A stretch of DNA of 8,158 nt from Bacteroides sp. UBA939 (GTDB taxonomy: Bacteria; Bacteroidota; Bacteroidia; Bacteroidales; Bacteroidaceae): assembly GCF_002293435.1 (NCBI RefSeq), contig NZ_DBDF01000239.1, forward strand, positions 974-9,131, in the 5' to 3' direction. Of the stretch, positions 1 to 5,407 are shown piece by piece. A program made the position numbers and the translations under genes. The stretch's first letter is position 1. The number at the start of each line of letters is the position of its first letter. The notes under the pieces are model-generated. The model did not search any database, had not been told where the DNA came from, and saw only the letters and a program-made list of their open reading frames with translations.

Positions 1-317
1 TAACTCCCGTTTTATCTGATGTTCAGATGAAGGAAGCGGTAGAAAAATTCAAAGGCATTCTTACTGCGGAAGGTGCTGAGATTGTGAATGAAGAGAACTG
101 GGGACTGAAAAAGCTGGCATATCCTATCCAGAAAAAGTCAACAGGTTTCTATCAACTGATTGAATTCAATGCAGAACCTACTGTCATTGATAAGTTGGAA
201 GTTAACTTCCGTCGTGACGAGCGCGTTATTCGTTTCTTGACATTCAAGCAAGACAAATATGCCGCTCAATATGCTGAGAAAAGAAGAGGTCTTAAATCAA
301 CTAAAAAGGAGGATTAA
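1..317 (+). CDS. rpsF: Small ribosomal subunit protein bS6, 5' end cut by window
   Basis: bS6 binds 16S rRNA in the platform of the 30S subunit as a heterodimer with bS18. The reading frame is open from base 3 and reads TPVLSDVQ before the first in-frame ATG at 27. That ATG is therefore internal, and the true start lies a short way upstream of the window. The visible part has typical S6 features: NEENWGLKKLAYPIQKK (the strand region that contacts S18) and the FRRDERVIRFLT strand, followed by a short basic/acidic tail ending KSTKKED. The stop TAA is at 315-317, two bases before rpsR, so the two are cotranscribed and likely translationally coupled. The last codons (AAG GAG GAT) double as the Shine-Dalgarno sequence of rpsR. 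In Bacteroidota ribosomes bS6, bS18 and bS21 form the pocket that holds the 3' tail of 16S rRNA (established from Flavobacterium structures). Confidence 0.97.
   Translation, partial: TPVLSDVQMKEAVEKFKGILTAEGAEIVNEENWGLKKLAYPIQKKSTGFYQLIEFNAEPTVIDKLEVNFRRDERVIRFLTFKQDKYAAQYAEKRRGLKSTKKED
306..312 (+). promoter_or_regulatory. Strong Shine-Dalgarno sequence of rpsR
   Basis: AAGGAGG lies seven bases before the rpsR ATG at 320, which is an ideal distance for pairing with the CCUCC tail of 16S rRNA. It sits inside the last codons of rpsF. Most Bacteroidota genes lack such a site, so it stands out. Confidence 0.85.
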
Positions 318-319
318 TC

Positions 320-592
320 ATGGCACAACAAGTTCAATCGGAAATCAGATATTTAACTCCGCCTTCAGTGGATGTTAAGAAGAAAAAATATTGCCGTTTC
401 AAAAAGAGTGGCATCAAGTACATTGATTATAAAGATCCTGAATTCTTGAAGAAATTCTTGAACGAGCAAGGTAAAATCCTTCCACGTCGTATTACCGGTA
501 CTTCTTTGAAGTTCCAACGTCGTGTGGCTCAAGCCGTAAAAAGAGCGCGTCACTTGGCATTGCTGCCTTATGTTACTGACATGATGAAATAA
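320..592 (+). CDS. rpsR: Small ribosomal subunit protein bS18
   Basis: bS18 pairs with bS6 on the 30S platform near the mRNA exit site. The 90-residue protein carries the S18 signature from about residue 35: IDYKDPEFLKKFLNEQGKILPRR, followed by TGTSLKFQRRVAQAVKRARHLALLPYV, the helical RNA-binding half. It is longer than the 75-residue E. coli protein because of an N-terminal extension of roughly 15 residues. There is a single Cys (25) in KKKYCRFKK. The start at 320 is fixed by the AAGGAGG site and by the two-base gap after rpsF. The rplI start is 15 bases downstream of its stop, so the three genes form one operon. In Bacteroidota this protein helps sequester the anti-Shine-Dalgarno tail, so its strong Shine-Dalgarno site may allow feedback control (inference). 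Confidence 0.98.
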   Translation: MAQQVQSEIRYLTPPSVDVKKKKYCRFKKSGIKYIDYKDPEFLKKFLNEQGKILPRRITGTSLKFQRRVAQAVKRARHLALLPYVTDMMK

Positions 593-593
593 T

Positions 594-602
594 AGGAGGA
601 GG
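594..602 (+). promoter_or_regulatory. Double Shine-Dalgarno sequence of rplI
   Basis: AGGAGGAGG offers two overlapping AGGAGG cores, five and eight bases before the ATG at 608. It lies in the 15-base gap after rpsR and fixes the rplI start. It is stronger than expected for a phylum that normally starts translation without such sites. Confidence 0.85.
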
Positions 603-607
603 AAAGT

Positions 608-1057
608 ATGGAAATTATATTGAAAGAAGATGTAGTAAACTTGGGTTATAAGGACGATATTGTAACGGTTAAGTCCGGTTATGGTCGTAACTTTCTCATC
701 CCGACAGGTAAAGCTGTGATTGCTTCGCCTGCTGCAAAGAAAATGTTGGCTGAAGAGTTGAAACAACGTGCTCACAAGCTGGAGAAAATCAAAAAGGATG
801 CTGAAGCATTGGCTGCTAAATTGGAAGGTGTATCTTTGAAGATCGCTACTAAAGTTAGCTCAACCGGTACTATTTTCGGTTCTGTTGGTAACATCCAGAT
901 TGCGGAAGAGTTGTCTAAGTTGGGTCACGAAGTTGATCGTAAGATCATTGTTGTAAAAGACACTGTGAAAGAAATTGGTCAATACAAAGCTGTTGTTAAA
1001 TTGCATAAGGAAGTTTCTGTAGAAATTCCTTTCGAAGTAGTTGCTGAAGAAGCATAA
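608..1057 (+). CDS. rplI: Large ribosomal subunit protein bL9
   Basis: bL9 binds 23S rRNA near the base of the L1 stalk and extends away from the 50S subunit; it influences frame maintenance and ribosome spacing. The 149 residues equal the E. coli length. Residues 1-50 show the L9 N-terminal domain with the family signature, LGYKDDIVTVKSGYGRNFLI then PTGKAVIAS. A charged connecting helix follows at about 50-75 (AEELKQRAHKLEKIKKDAEA). The C-terminal domain runs from about 80 to 149 and includes STGTIFGSVGNIQIAEELSK. It is the last gene of the rpsF-rpsR-rplI operon, and an intrinsic terminator starts about 20 bases after the TAA. The gene order matches E. coli except that priB is absent, as is usual in this phylum. 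Nothing in the protein looks damaged. Confidence 0.98.
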   Translation: MEIILKEDVVNLGYKDDIVTVKSGYGRNFLIPTGKAVIASPAAKKMLAEELKQRAHKLEKIKKDAEALAAKLEGVSLKIATKVSSTGTIFGSVGNIQIAEELSKLGHEVDRKIIVVKDTVKEIGQYKAVVKLHKEVSVEIPFEVVAEEA

Positions 1058-1077
1058 TTCTGTAAACTTCATATATG

Positions 1078-1117
1078 AAAGAGTCCGGTTCCCTTATTAG
1101 GGAATCGGACTCTTTTT
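1078..1117 (+). terminator. Intrinsic terminator of the ribosomal protein operon
   Basis: AAAGAGTCCGGTTCCCT (1078-1094) pairs with 1099-1115 over 17 bp with one G-T wobble and a TATT loop. The descending arm runs into TTTTT at 1113-1117. The A-run on the ascending side gives it some bidirectional character, but no gene approaches from the right within 700 bases. Confidence 0.93.
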
Positions 1118-1182
1118 GGTTCGTTCACTCAAAGTTTCCGGGGTATGAGTTAGATCTCTCCTTTCTTAATACGATTAGAATT

Positions 1183-1288
1183 TACTTAGTAGTAGTTGCC
1201 CAACTACTACTAAGTAATTGCTCAACTACTACTAAGTAGTTGCCCAACTACTACTAAGTAGTTAACCAACTACTACTAAGTAGTTGCC
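1183..1288. repeat. 22-bp palindromic tandem array plus one inverted copy
   Basis: The 16-base core CAACTACTACTAAGTA starts at 1201, 1223, 1245 and 1267, an exact 22-bp period. The six bases after each core are ATTGCT, GTTGCC, GTTAAC and GTTGCC. In the full-length units the core plus GTTG is itself a hairpin: CAACTACT pairs with AGTAGTTG around ACTA. Immediately before the array, 1183-1198 is a perfect reverse complement of the 16-base core, separated from the first direct copy by only CC, so 1183-1216 can form a 16-bp stem. The repeats are adjacent with no spacers, so this is not a CRISPR array. Confidence 0.9.
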
Positions 1289-1448
1289 CATCATACCGCG
1301 CAAAGCTGAAATAATTAATTGTTTAGGACAAATAATGAGTTATTTATCTGCAATAATACCCCTAATGTTGGCAAATAATAATTTAGTAGTGTACTTACTT
1401 GTAGTAAAGTTTCTTTTCTTTTATGCGAACAATTTTTCAGGCGCAGAT

Positions 1449-1529
1449 GATGCGGATCTCTTTTTGTTTTCCTGATGGAATAACATGGCGCAGCATTTAA
1501 AAATCCGCGTCATCCGCATTATCCGCATC
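1449..1529. repeat. ATCCGC nonamer repeats with inverted partner
   Basis: Three adjacent nonamers, ATCCGCGTC (1503), ATCCGCATT (1512) and ATCCGCATC (1521), are followed by an A-run. GATGCGGAT at 1449-1457 is the exact reverse complement of the last nonamer, so a hairpin with a loop of about 63 bases is possible. The element resembles a REP-like extragenic palindrome, but this classification is inference. Confidence 0.6.
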
Positions 1530-1542
1530 TAAAAAATTGCTT

Positions 1543-1610
1543 GCATTGCGAAGCAGCCTGATTGAAGTTTCCGAATGCTAAATTATCATTTAGCCTGAAT
1601 AACTCATGCT
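1543..1610. repeat. Left copy of a segment that recurs at 8039-8127
   Basis: In order it contains GCATTGC (1543), ATGCTAAATT (1575), CATTTAGC (1587), TGAATAA (1596) and CTCATGCT (1603). The same blocks appear in the same order and orientation at 8039-8127, with small spacing changes. GCTAAA and TTTAGC (1577-1594) form a 6-bp hairpin with a 6-base loop in this copy; the right copy keeps it only partly. Confidence 0.55.
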
Positions 1611-1614
1611 TTAA

Positions 1615-1745
1615 GAGTTAGAGGAGTTAAAGGGGTTGTCAGTCAGCAAGTTGACTTAAGAGTTAAAGTCGATAGTATTGTTATACGATTCATGGAGTAC
1701 CGGCTTTAGCTACTTAACTCCTAACGAAGTGATAACTCCTTTAAC
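1615..1745. repeat. Cluster of direct and inverted GAGTTA motifs
   Basis: GAGTTA occurs at 1615, 1624 and 1660, and its reverse complement TAACTC at 1715 and 1733. TTAAGAGTTA is repeated exactly at 1611 and 1656. GTTAGAGGAGTTAA (1617-1630) can pair with TTAACTCCTAAC (1714-1725) over 12 bp with a two-base bulge. The roles of these motifs are unknown; a folded transcript or an array of protein sites are both possible. Confidence 0.45.
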
Positions 1746-1852
1746 TACAGTATAAATAATGCAGGTTAGTAGTATTTATGCGGACAATCATAAAAATGAT
1801 GTACCGGAGATTTCGGGGAGGTCTTTTGAAATATTTTGAGAGGTATAAGCAT

Positions 1853-1889
1853 AAAAAAAGTCTGTCCGTGCTTTCACACGTCAGACTTT
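1853..1889 (-). terminator. Intrinsic terminator of the small lipoprotein gene
   Basis: On the minus strand AAAGTCTG (1889-1882) pairs with CAGACTTT (1864-1857). An inner CGTG/CACG stem (1880-1877 with 1870-1867) follows after a small internal loop. The run of T is encoded by the seven A at 1853-1859. The hairpin begins about 25 bases after the stop codon of the gene at 1914-2123. Confidence 0.88.
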
Positions 1890-1913
1890 CAATTCTCTCA
1901 ATGTTGTTCTGAA

Positions 1914-2123
1914 TTATTCAGCTACAACTACTGTTACGCTGTCTACTGCTACAGTATCAATTGCTGCTGCAGCTGCGTCTGCTGCTGCTTTTTCAACTGC
2001 TGCAATTGAGTCGCTGATGCGGATAGAATCAGCTGCTGCTTTTTCAGCGTCAGCTTGTTTGTTACCACAAGATGCGAAAGATACTGCTACAATAGCTACA
2101 GCTACTAAAACTAATTTTTTCAT
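1914..2123 (-). CDS. Small Ala/Asp-rich predicted lipoprotein, function unknown
   Basis: The product is a 69-residue protein with a signal sequence. MKK is followed by a hydrophobic stretch of Leu, Val and Ala, and then SFASC with the lipidated Cys at 19, so the mature chain is about 51 residues. It is low in complexity: EKAAADS at about 28-34 recurs as EKAAADA at about 44-50, and the tail alternates Asp/Thr and Val (IDTVAVDSVTVVVAE). Such tiny lipoproteins are frequent in Bacteroides, and I do not know a function. After the Cys comes GNKQADAE, which is not a clear acidic surface-export signal, so facing the periplasm is as likely as the cell surface. The gene is self-contained, with a TAnnTTTG element about 50 bases upstream and its own terminator. 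A structural role, as for small envelope lipoproteins elsewhere, would be speculation. Confidence 0.88.
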   Translation of the reverse strand: MKKLVLVAVAIVAVSFASCGNKQADAEKAAADSIRISDSIAAVEKAAADAAAAAIDTVAVDSVTVVVAE

Positions 2124-2173
2124 TTTCTTTGCTTTTTAAACGTAATACAATCAATATGCTTTTTAAAACGTTG

Positions 2174-2181
2174 CAAAGGTA
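2174..2181 (-). promoter_or_regulatory. Bacteroides-type -7 element for the lipoprotein gene
   Basis: The minus strand reads TACCTTTG, followed by C, matching the Bacteroidota -7 consensus TAnnTTTG. Transcription would start near 2167, giving a leader of about 43 bases. I see no clear TTTG -33 box at the usual distance. Confidence 0.6.
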
Positions 2182-2236
2182 TGTACTTTTTTGATTGGTT
2201 GTTCTTTATATCCCAACTTTTTTTATGTTTTTTTTG

Positions 2237-2279
2237 GAGCTTAAGCTCTTTTGCGTACTTTTTATATGTTTTAAAACAT
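2237..2279. repeat. Two perfect palindromes between the synthetase and lipoprotein genes
   Basis: GAGCTTAAGCTC (2237-2248) and ATGTTTTAAAACAT (2266-2279) are perfect palindromes. The second ends two bases short of the synthetase stop codon. In the minus-strand transcript neither stem is followed by a T-run, so an intrinsic terminator is not obvious. They may be weak terminators, protein sites or chance in AT-rich DNA. Confidence 0.4.
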
Positions 2280-2280
2280 G

Positions 2281-3954
2281 CTAATCTTCTGCAATGCTGT
2301 TGTATAAGTATCGTTTGATGCTTCTTTTGGGGGTCTTTTCAAACTCTGTCGGATATAGCTGGATTTGGCTTACCTTCTCATAACCGGCTACACTACTATT
2401 CAGATTCTTCAGGTTCTCATTCATAATGGTTTTGATATTCTCCGGTTGATTCAGTCCGAGGGAGTCCAATGCTTCATAATCAGTATAAACCAAAGCCACT
2501 AATTTCTTGTTACGTTCAATCACAAGACTTTCCTGTACGAAAGGTAGATTATTGAGGCGAGCTTCAATTTCTTCCGGGAAAATATTCTGACCACTGGAAG
2601 TGAGAATCATGGTTTTGATACGTCCACGGATATAAAGATTATTGTTTCTGTCTAAATAGCCTAAGTCTCCTGTACGTAGCCAGCCGTCTTCGGTGAAGAC
2701 TTCGGCGGTGGCTTCCGGATTCTTGTAATATCCTGCCATTACATTTTCGCCGCGTACCTGGATTTCACCGATGGATGCTCCAGGATTTTCTTTATAAATA
2801 CGTGCTTCCATGATGTCGAGCACTTTGCCGGAAGAGGTTATAACAAATTCATTCCAGGGAGCGTAACTGATAAGCGGCGCACATTCCGTCATGCCATAAC
2901 CGATGGTAAACGGGAATCTGATGCGGTGGAAGAACTCCTCTACTTCCGGATTCATGGCGGCGCCACCGATGATTACTTCTTTGAAACGTCCACCCAGCGC
3001 ATCTATTAGTTTCTTGCGTATTTGTCCATAAATTTGTCCATCAAGAAGAGGTATGCTGAGCGCCCATTTCATTGCCTTTTTATTGATAATAGGCTGGATA
3101 ACGTTCTTGTAGATTTTCTCGATAACGAGCGGGACGGTGATTATCAGGTTGGGTTTTACTTCTTCAAAGGCTTTCATCAGTATTTTGGGAGAAGGTACTT
3201 TACCCAGGAGTGTGACGTGCGTGCCGACGGCAGTGGCTGTCAGAAAGTCGAAAGCGCAACCATAAGCATGTGCCAATGGCAGGAAAGAGAGTACTTTGTC
3301 TCCTTTTTTTAGTAGTTCTGTGCGAATGCCAAAGGTGACATTGCCTGCCAGGTTGTTACCGGTTAGCATAACCCCTTTGCTGAATCCGGTAGTGCCGGAA
3401 GTATAGTTCAGCAGCATTACTTTATCATTGGAGAGGGTCGTATATTCTATATCTTCCCGGCAGAATCCTTTCGGATAGGCTTCATACATTTCATCTTCCA
3501 GATGTTTGAGGAAAAGACTCACCGTTTCACCGTCGCGCTGGTGCAGGCAGCGGAAATCAGAGAGTGAGAACACTGCACGCAGTCCTGTGAGGCGTTCTTC
3601 TTCCAGATGTTCCCAAATACTATCACTGGTAAAGAGGAATGTAGATTCTGAATGATTTACGATATGATGCACATCACTCGGGTTGAAATCTTGCAGGATG
3701 GGGACTACGATAGCGCCATAAGTGACGGTAGCCATGTATGCGATACACCAACGGGAATTGTTCTTGCCGATGACAGCTATTTTGTCGCCCCGGCGCAGGC
3801 TGCAATGCTTGAATAGCAAATGCAATTTTGCTATTTCCTGGGCTACTTGTCCGTAAGTATAACTCTCGTCTTCACCGTAATCGGTGTAGCAGGGAAGATC
3901 CCAGTTGTTACGAAAACTCTGTTCGTAGAGCTTGATAAAGTTCTCTTGTATCAT
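2281..3954 (-). CDS. Long-chain fatty acid-CoA ligase (AMP-forming synthetase)
   Basis: This enzyme activates a fatty acid with ATP to an acyl-adenylate and then transfers it to CoA; it would act at the inner face of the membrane. The 557-residue protein shows the ANL family motifs in order: the phosphate loop TSGTTGFSKG (185-194), GYGMTECAP (352-360), the TGD motif in GWLRTGDLGYLD (424-435), the hinge region RGRIKTMI (443-450), and a C-terminal TPKRSIKR (541-548) carrying the probable catalytic Lys (547). The overall pattern is closest to long-chain FadD-type synthetases, slightly short for that group. The substrate cannot be read from the sequence, and other acyl or aryl acids are possible. 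It is transcribed away from mtaB, with a TACTTTTG element about 25 bases upstream of the ATG. No other fatty acid gene is nearby. Confidence 0.93.
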   Translation of the reverse strand: MIQENFIKLYEQSFRNNWDLPCYTDYGEDESYTYGQVAQEIAKLHLLFKHCSLRRGDKIAVIGKNNSRWCIAYMATVTYGAIVVPILQDFNPSDVHHIVNHSESTFLFTSDSIWEHLEEERLTGLRAVFSLSDFRCLHQRDGETVSLFLKHLEDEMYEAYPKGFCREDIEYTTLSNDKVMLLNYTSGTTGFSKGVMLTGNNLAGNVTFGIRTELLKKGDKVLSFLPLAHAYGCAFDFLTATAVGTHVTLLGKVPSPKILMKAFEEVKPNLIITVPLVIEKIYKNVIQPIINKKAMKWALSIPLLDGQIYGQIRKKLIDALGGRFKEVIIGGAAMNPEVEEFFHRIRFPFTIGYGMTECAPLISYAPWNEFVITSSGKVLDIMEARIYKENPGASIGEIQVRGENVMAGYYKNPEATAEVFTEDGWLRTGDLGYLDRNNNLYIRGRIKTMILTSSGQNIFPEEIEARLNNLPFVQESLVIERNKKLVALVYTDYEALDSLGLNQPENIKTIMNENLKNLNSSVAGYEKVSQIQLYPTEFEKTPKRSIKRYLYNSIAED

Positions 3955-3977
3955 TGCACGGATGTTGATGATTTGTG

Positions 3978-3985
3978 CAAAAGTA
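3978..3985 (-). promoter_or_regulatory. -7 element for the acyl-CoA synthetase gene
   Basis: The minus strand reads TACTTTTG, matching TAnnTTTG. Transcription would start near 3971, giving a short leader of about 17 bases before the ATG at 3954. No -33 box is evident. Confidence 0.5.
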
Positions 3986-4007
3986 GGAAAAATCTAAGAA
4001 TTATATG

Positions 4008-4015
4008 TAACTTTG
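4008..4015 (+). promoter_or_regulatory. -7 element for mtaB
   Basis: TAACTTTG matches TAnnTTTG and lies 24 bases before the mtaB ATG, giving a leader of about 17 bases. It stands 22 bases from the oppositely directed element of the synthetase gene, so the two promoters face away from each other within the 85-base gap. Confidence 0.55.
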
Positions 4016-4039
4016 TGCCAGAAATGTGTTTAGACAGTT

Positions 4040-5359
4040 ATGATTGATACCACTATATTTCAAGATAAGACGGCGGTTTACTATACGTTGGGGTGTAAAT
4101 TGAACTTTTCAGAAACCTCTACTATTGGTAAGGTTTTGCGGGAGGCAGGTGTACGCACGGCGCGTAAAGGAGAGAAGGCTGATATCTGTGTGGTGAACAC
4201 CTGTTCGGTGACTGAAGTTGCCGATAAGAAATGCCGGCAGGCAATCCATCGTTTGGTGAAGCAGCATCCGGGAGCTTTTGTAGTTGTAACCGGATGTTAC
4301 GCACAATTGAAACCCGGAGTGGTAGCCGAAATAGAAGGAGTAGATATTGTACTTGGCGCCGAGCAGAAGAAAGATTTGCTTCTGTATCTCGGCAATTTGC
4401 AAAAGCATGAATCGGGTGAAGCATATACTTCGGCGTTGAAGGATATACGTTCGTTTGTACCATCATGTTCGCGTGGCGATCGTACCCGTTACTTCCTGAA
4501 AGTGCAGGACGGTTGTGATTATTTCTGTTCTTACTGTACCATTCCTTTAGCCCGTGGACGAAGCCGCAACGGGACAATAACTTCCATCGTAGAACAAGCA
4601 CGCCTCGCCGTAGCCGACGGAGGGAAAGAAATTGTGTTGACCGGGGTCAATATCGGTGACTTCGGTAAAAGCACCAATGAAACTTTCTTTGACCTGGTGA
4701 AAGCATTAGACTGTATAGAAGGCGTAGAGCGTTACCGGATTTCCTCAATAGAACCGAATTTGCTGACCGATGAGATTATAGAATTCGTATCCCGTTCACA
4801 CAGTTTTATGCCTCACTTTCATATCCCGTTGCAATCCGGCAGTGACGAAGTACTGAAATTAATGCGCCGCCGGTATGATACGGAACTTTTCGCATCCAAG
4901 GTACGGAAGATAAAAGAGATAATGCCTGATGCCTTTATCGGTGTGGATGTGATTGTAGGCACACGTGGCGAAACGGAAGAATACTTTGAAGAAGCCTACG
5001 AATTTATCAAGAGTCTGGATGTGACTCAGCTCCATGTGTTCAGTTATTCCGAACGTCCGGACACGCAGGCCTTGAAGATAGACCATGTGGTAACCCCTGA
5101 AGAGAAGCATCGCCGTAGCCAGCGTTTGCTGGAACTGTCGGATGAAAAGACCCGGGCGTTCTATGCCCGCCACATCGGACAAACCATGCCGGTGTTGCTG
5201 GAACACTCCAAACCGGGTGCGCCAATACACGGCTTTACAGCCAACTACATCCGGGTAGAAGTTCCTCGTAATGATGAGTTGGATAATCAAGTAGTATCCG
5301 TTCTTTTGGGAGACTTTAATGAAGACCGGACGGCGTTGCAGGGAACGTTGTTATTATAA
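4040..5359 (+). CDS. mtaB: tRNA t6A37 methylthiotransferase
   Basis: MtaB is a radical SAM enzyme that adds a methylthio group to N6-threonylcarbamoyladenosine at position 37 of tRNAs reading ANN codons, forming ms2t6A. The 439-residue protein has the N-terminal methylthiotransferase domain with its three cluster-binding cysteines: Cys19 in YTLGCKLN, Cys55 in NTCSVT and Cys86 in TGCYAQ. The radical SAM domain carries CxxxCxxC as Cys159, Cys163 and Cys166 in DGCDYFCSYC. A C-terminal TRAM domain (about 375-439) would bind tRNA. GCKLN at the first cysteine and the full set of motifs favour MtaB over MiaB (GCQMN) and RimO. The start at 4040 leaves a normal short N-terminus. The glycosyltransferase gene follows after 44 bases, probably in the same transcript. 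All catalytic cysteines are present. Confidence 0.95.
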   Translation: MIDTTIFQDKTAVYYTLGCKLNFSETSTIGKVLREAGVRTARKGEKADICVVNTCSVTEVADKKCRQAIHRLVKQHPGAFVVVTGCYAQLKPGVVAEIEGVDIVLGAEQKKDLLLYLGNLQKHESGEAYTSALKDIRSFVPSCSRGDRTRYFLKVQDGCDYFCSYCTIPLARGRSRNGTITSIVEQARLAVADGGKEIVLTGVNIGDFGKSTNETFFDLVKALDCIEGVERYRISSIEPNLLTDEIIEFVSRSHSFMPHFHIPLQSGSDEVLKLMRRRYDTELFASKVRKIKEIMPDAFIGVDVIVGTRGETEEYFEEAYEFIKSLDVTQLHVFSYSERPDTQALKIDHVVTPEEKHRRSQRLLELSDEKTRAFYARHIGQTMPVLLEHSKPGAPIHGFTANYIRVEVPRNDELDNQVVSVLLGDFNEDRTALQGTLLL

Positions 5360-5377
5360 TATATAAGGTATACGAAA

Positions 5378-5407
5378 ATGACGCGTGAAGATTCTAAGAA
5401 AGTATGA
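5378..5407 (+). other. Nine-codon reading frame overlapping the glycosyltransferase start
   Basis: ATG at 5378 opens a nine-codon frame (MTREDSKKV) whose TGA at 5405-5407 overlaps the glycosyltransferase ATG as ATGA. It could be a coupling leader or pure chance. No Shine-Dalgarno site is seen, but few genes here would be expected to have one. Confidence 0.2.

Larger units (their letters stand above)
1118..1852. other. Gene-free, repeat-rich intergenic region
   Basis: About 735 bases lie between the ribosomal operon terminator and the terminator of the minus-strand lipoprotein gene. The only plus-strand frame of any length (1284-1475, 63 codons) starts inside a tandem repeat, has no ribosome binding site and resembles nothing known. 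The region holds, in order: a 22-bp palindromic array, ATCCGC nonamers with an inverted partner, a segment that recurs at the right end of the window, and a cluster of GAGTTA motifs. No tRNA or recognisable structured RNA was found by eye. The composition is AT-rich. Confidence 0.8.

Noticed and set aside
27..317. rpsF as a complete 96-residue gene starting at the ATG at 27
   Set aside because: The frame is open upstream to the window edge and reads TPVLSDVQ, which belongs to S6; the ATG is internal.
365..775. 136-codon minus-strand frame over rpsR and rplI
   Set aside because: It lies entirely opposite two confident ribosomal protein genes and has no family resemblance.
1201..1288. CRISPR array
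   Set aside because: Units are adjacent and palindromic with no spacers; no cas gene is present. The same applies to 7732-7861.
1284..1475. 63-codon plus-strand frame with a hydrophobic middle, possible small membrane protein
   Set aside because: It starts inside the 22-bp repeat, has no promoter or binding site, and its middle is simply AT-rich DNA.
4122..4601. Long minus-strand frames opposite mtaB
   Set aside because: They are shadows of a gene with intact catalytic motifs and show no recognisable domain.
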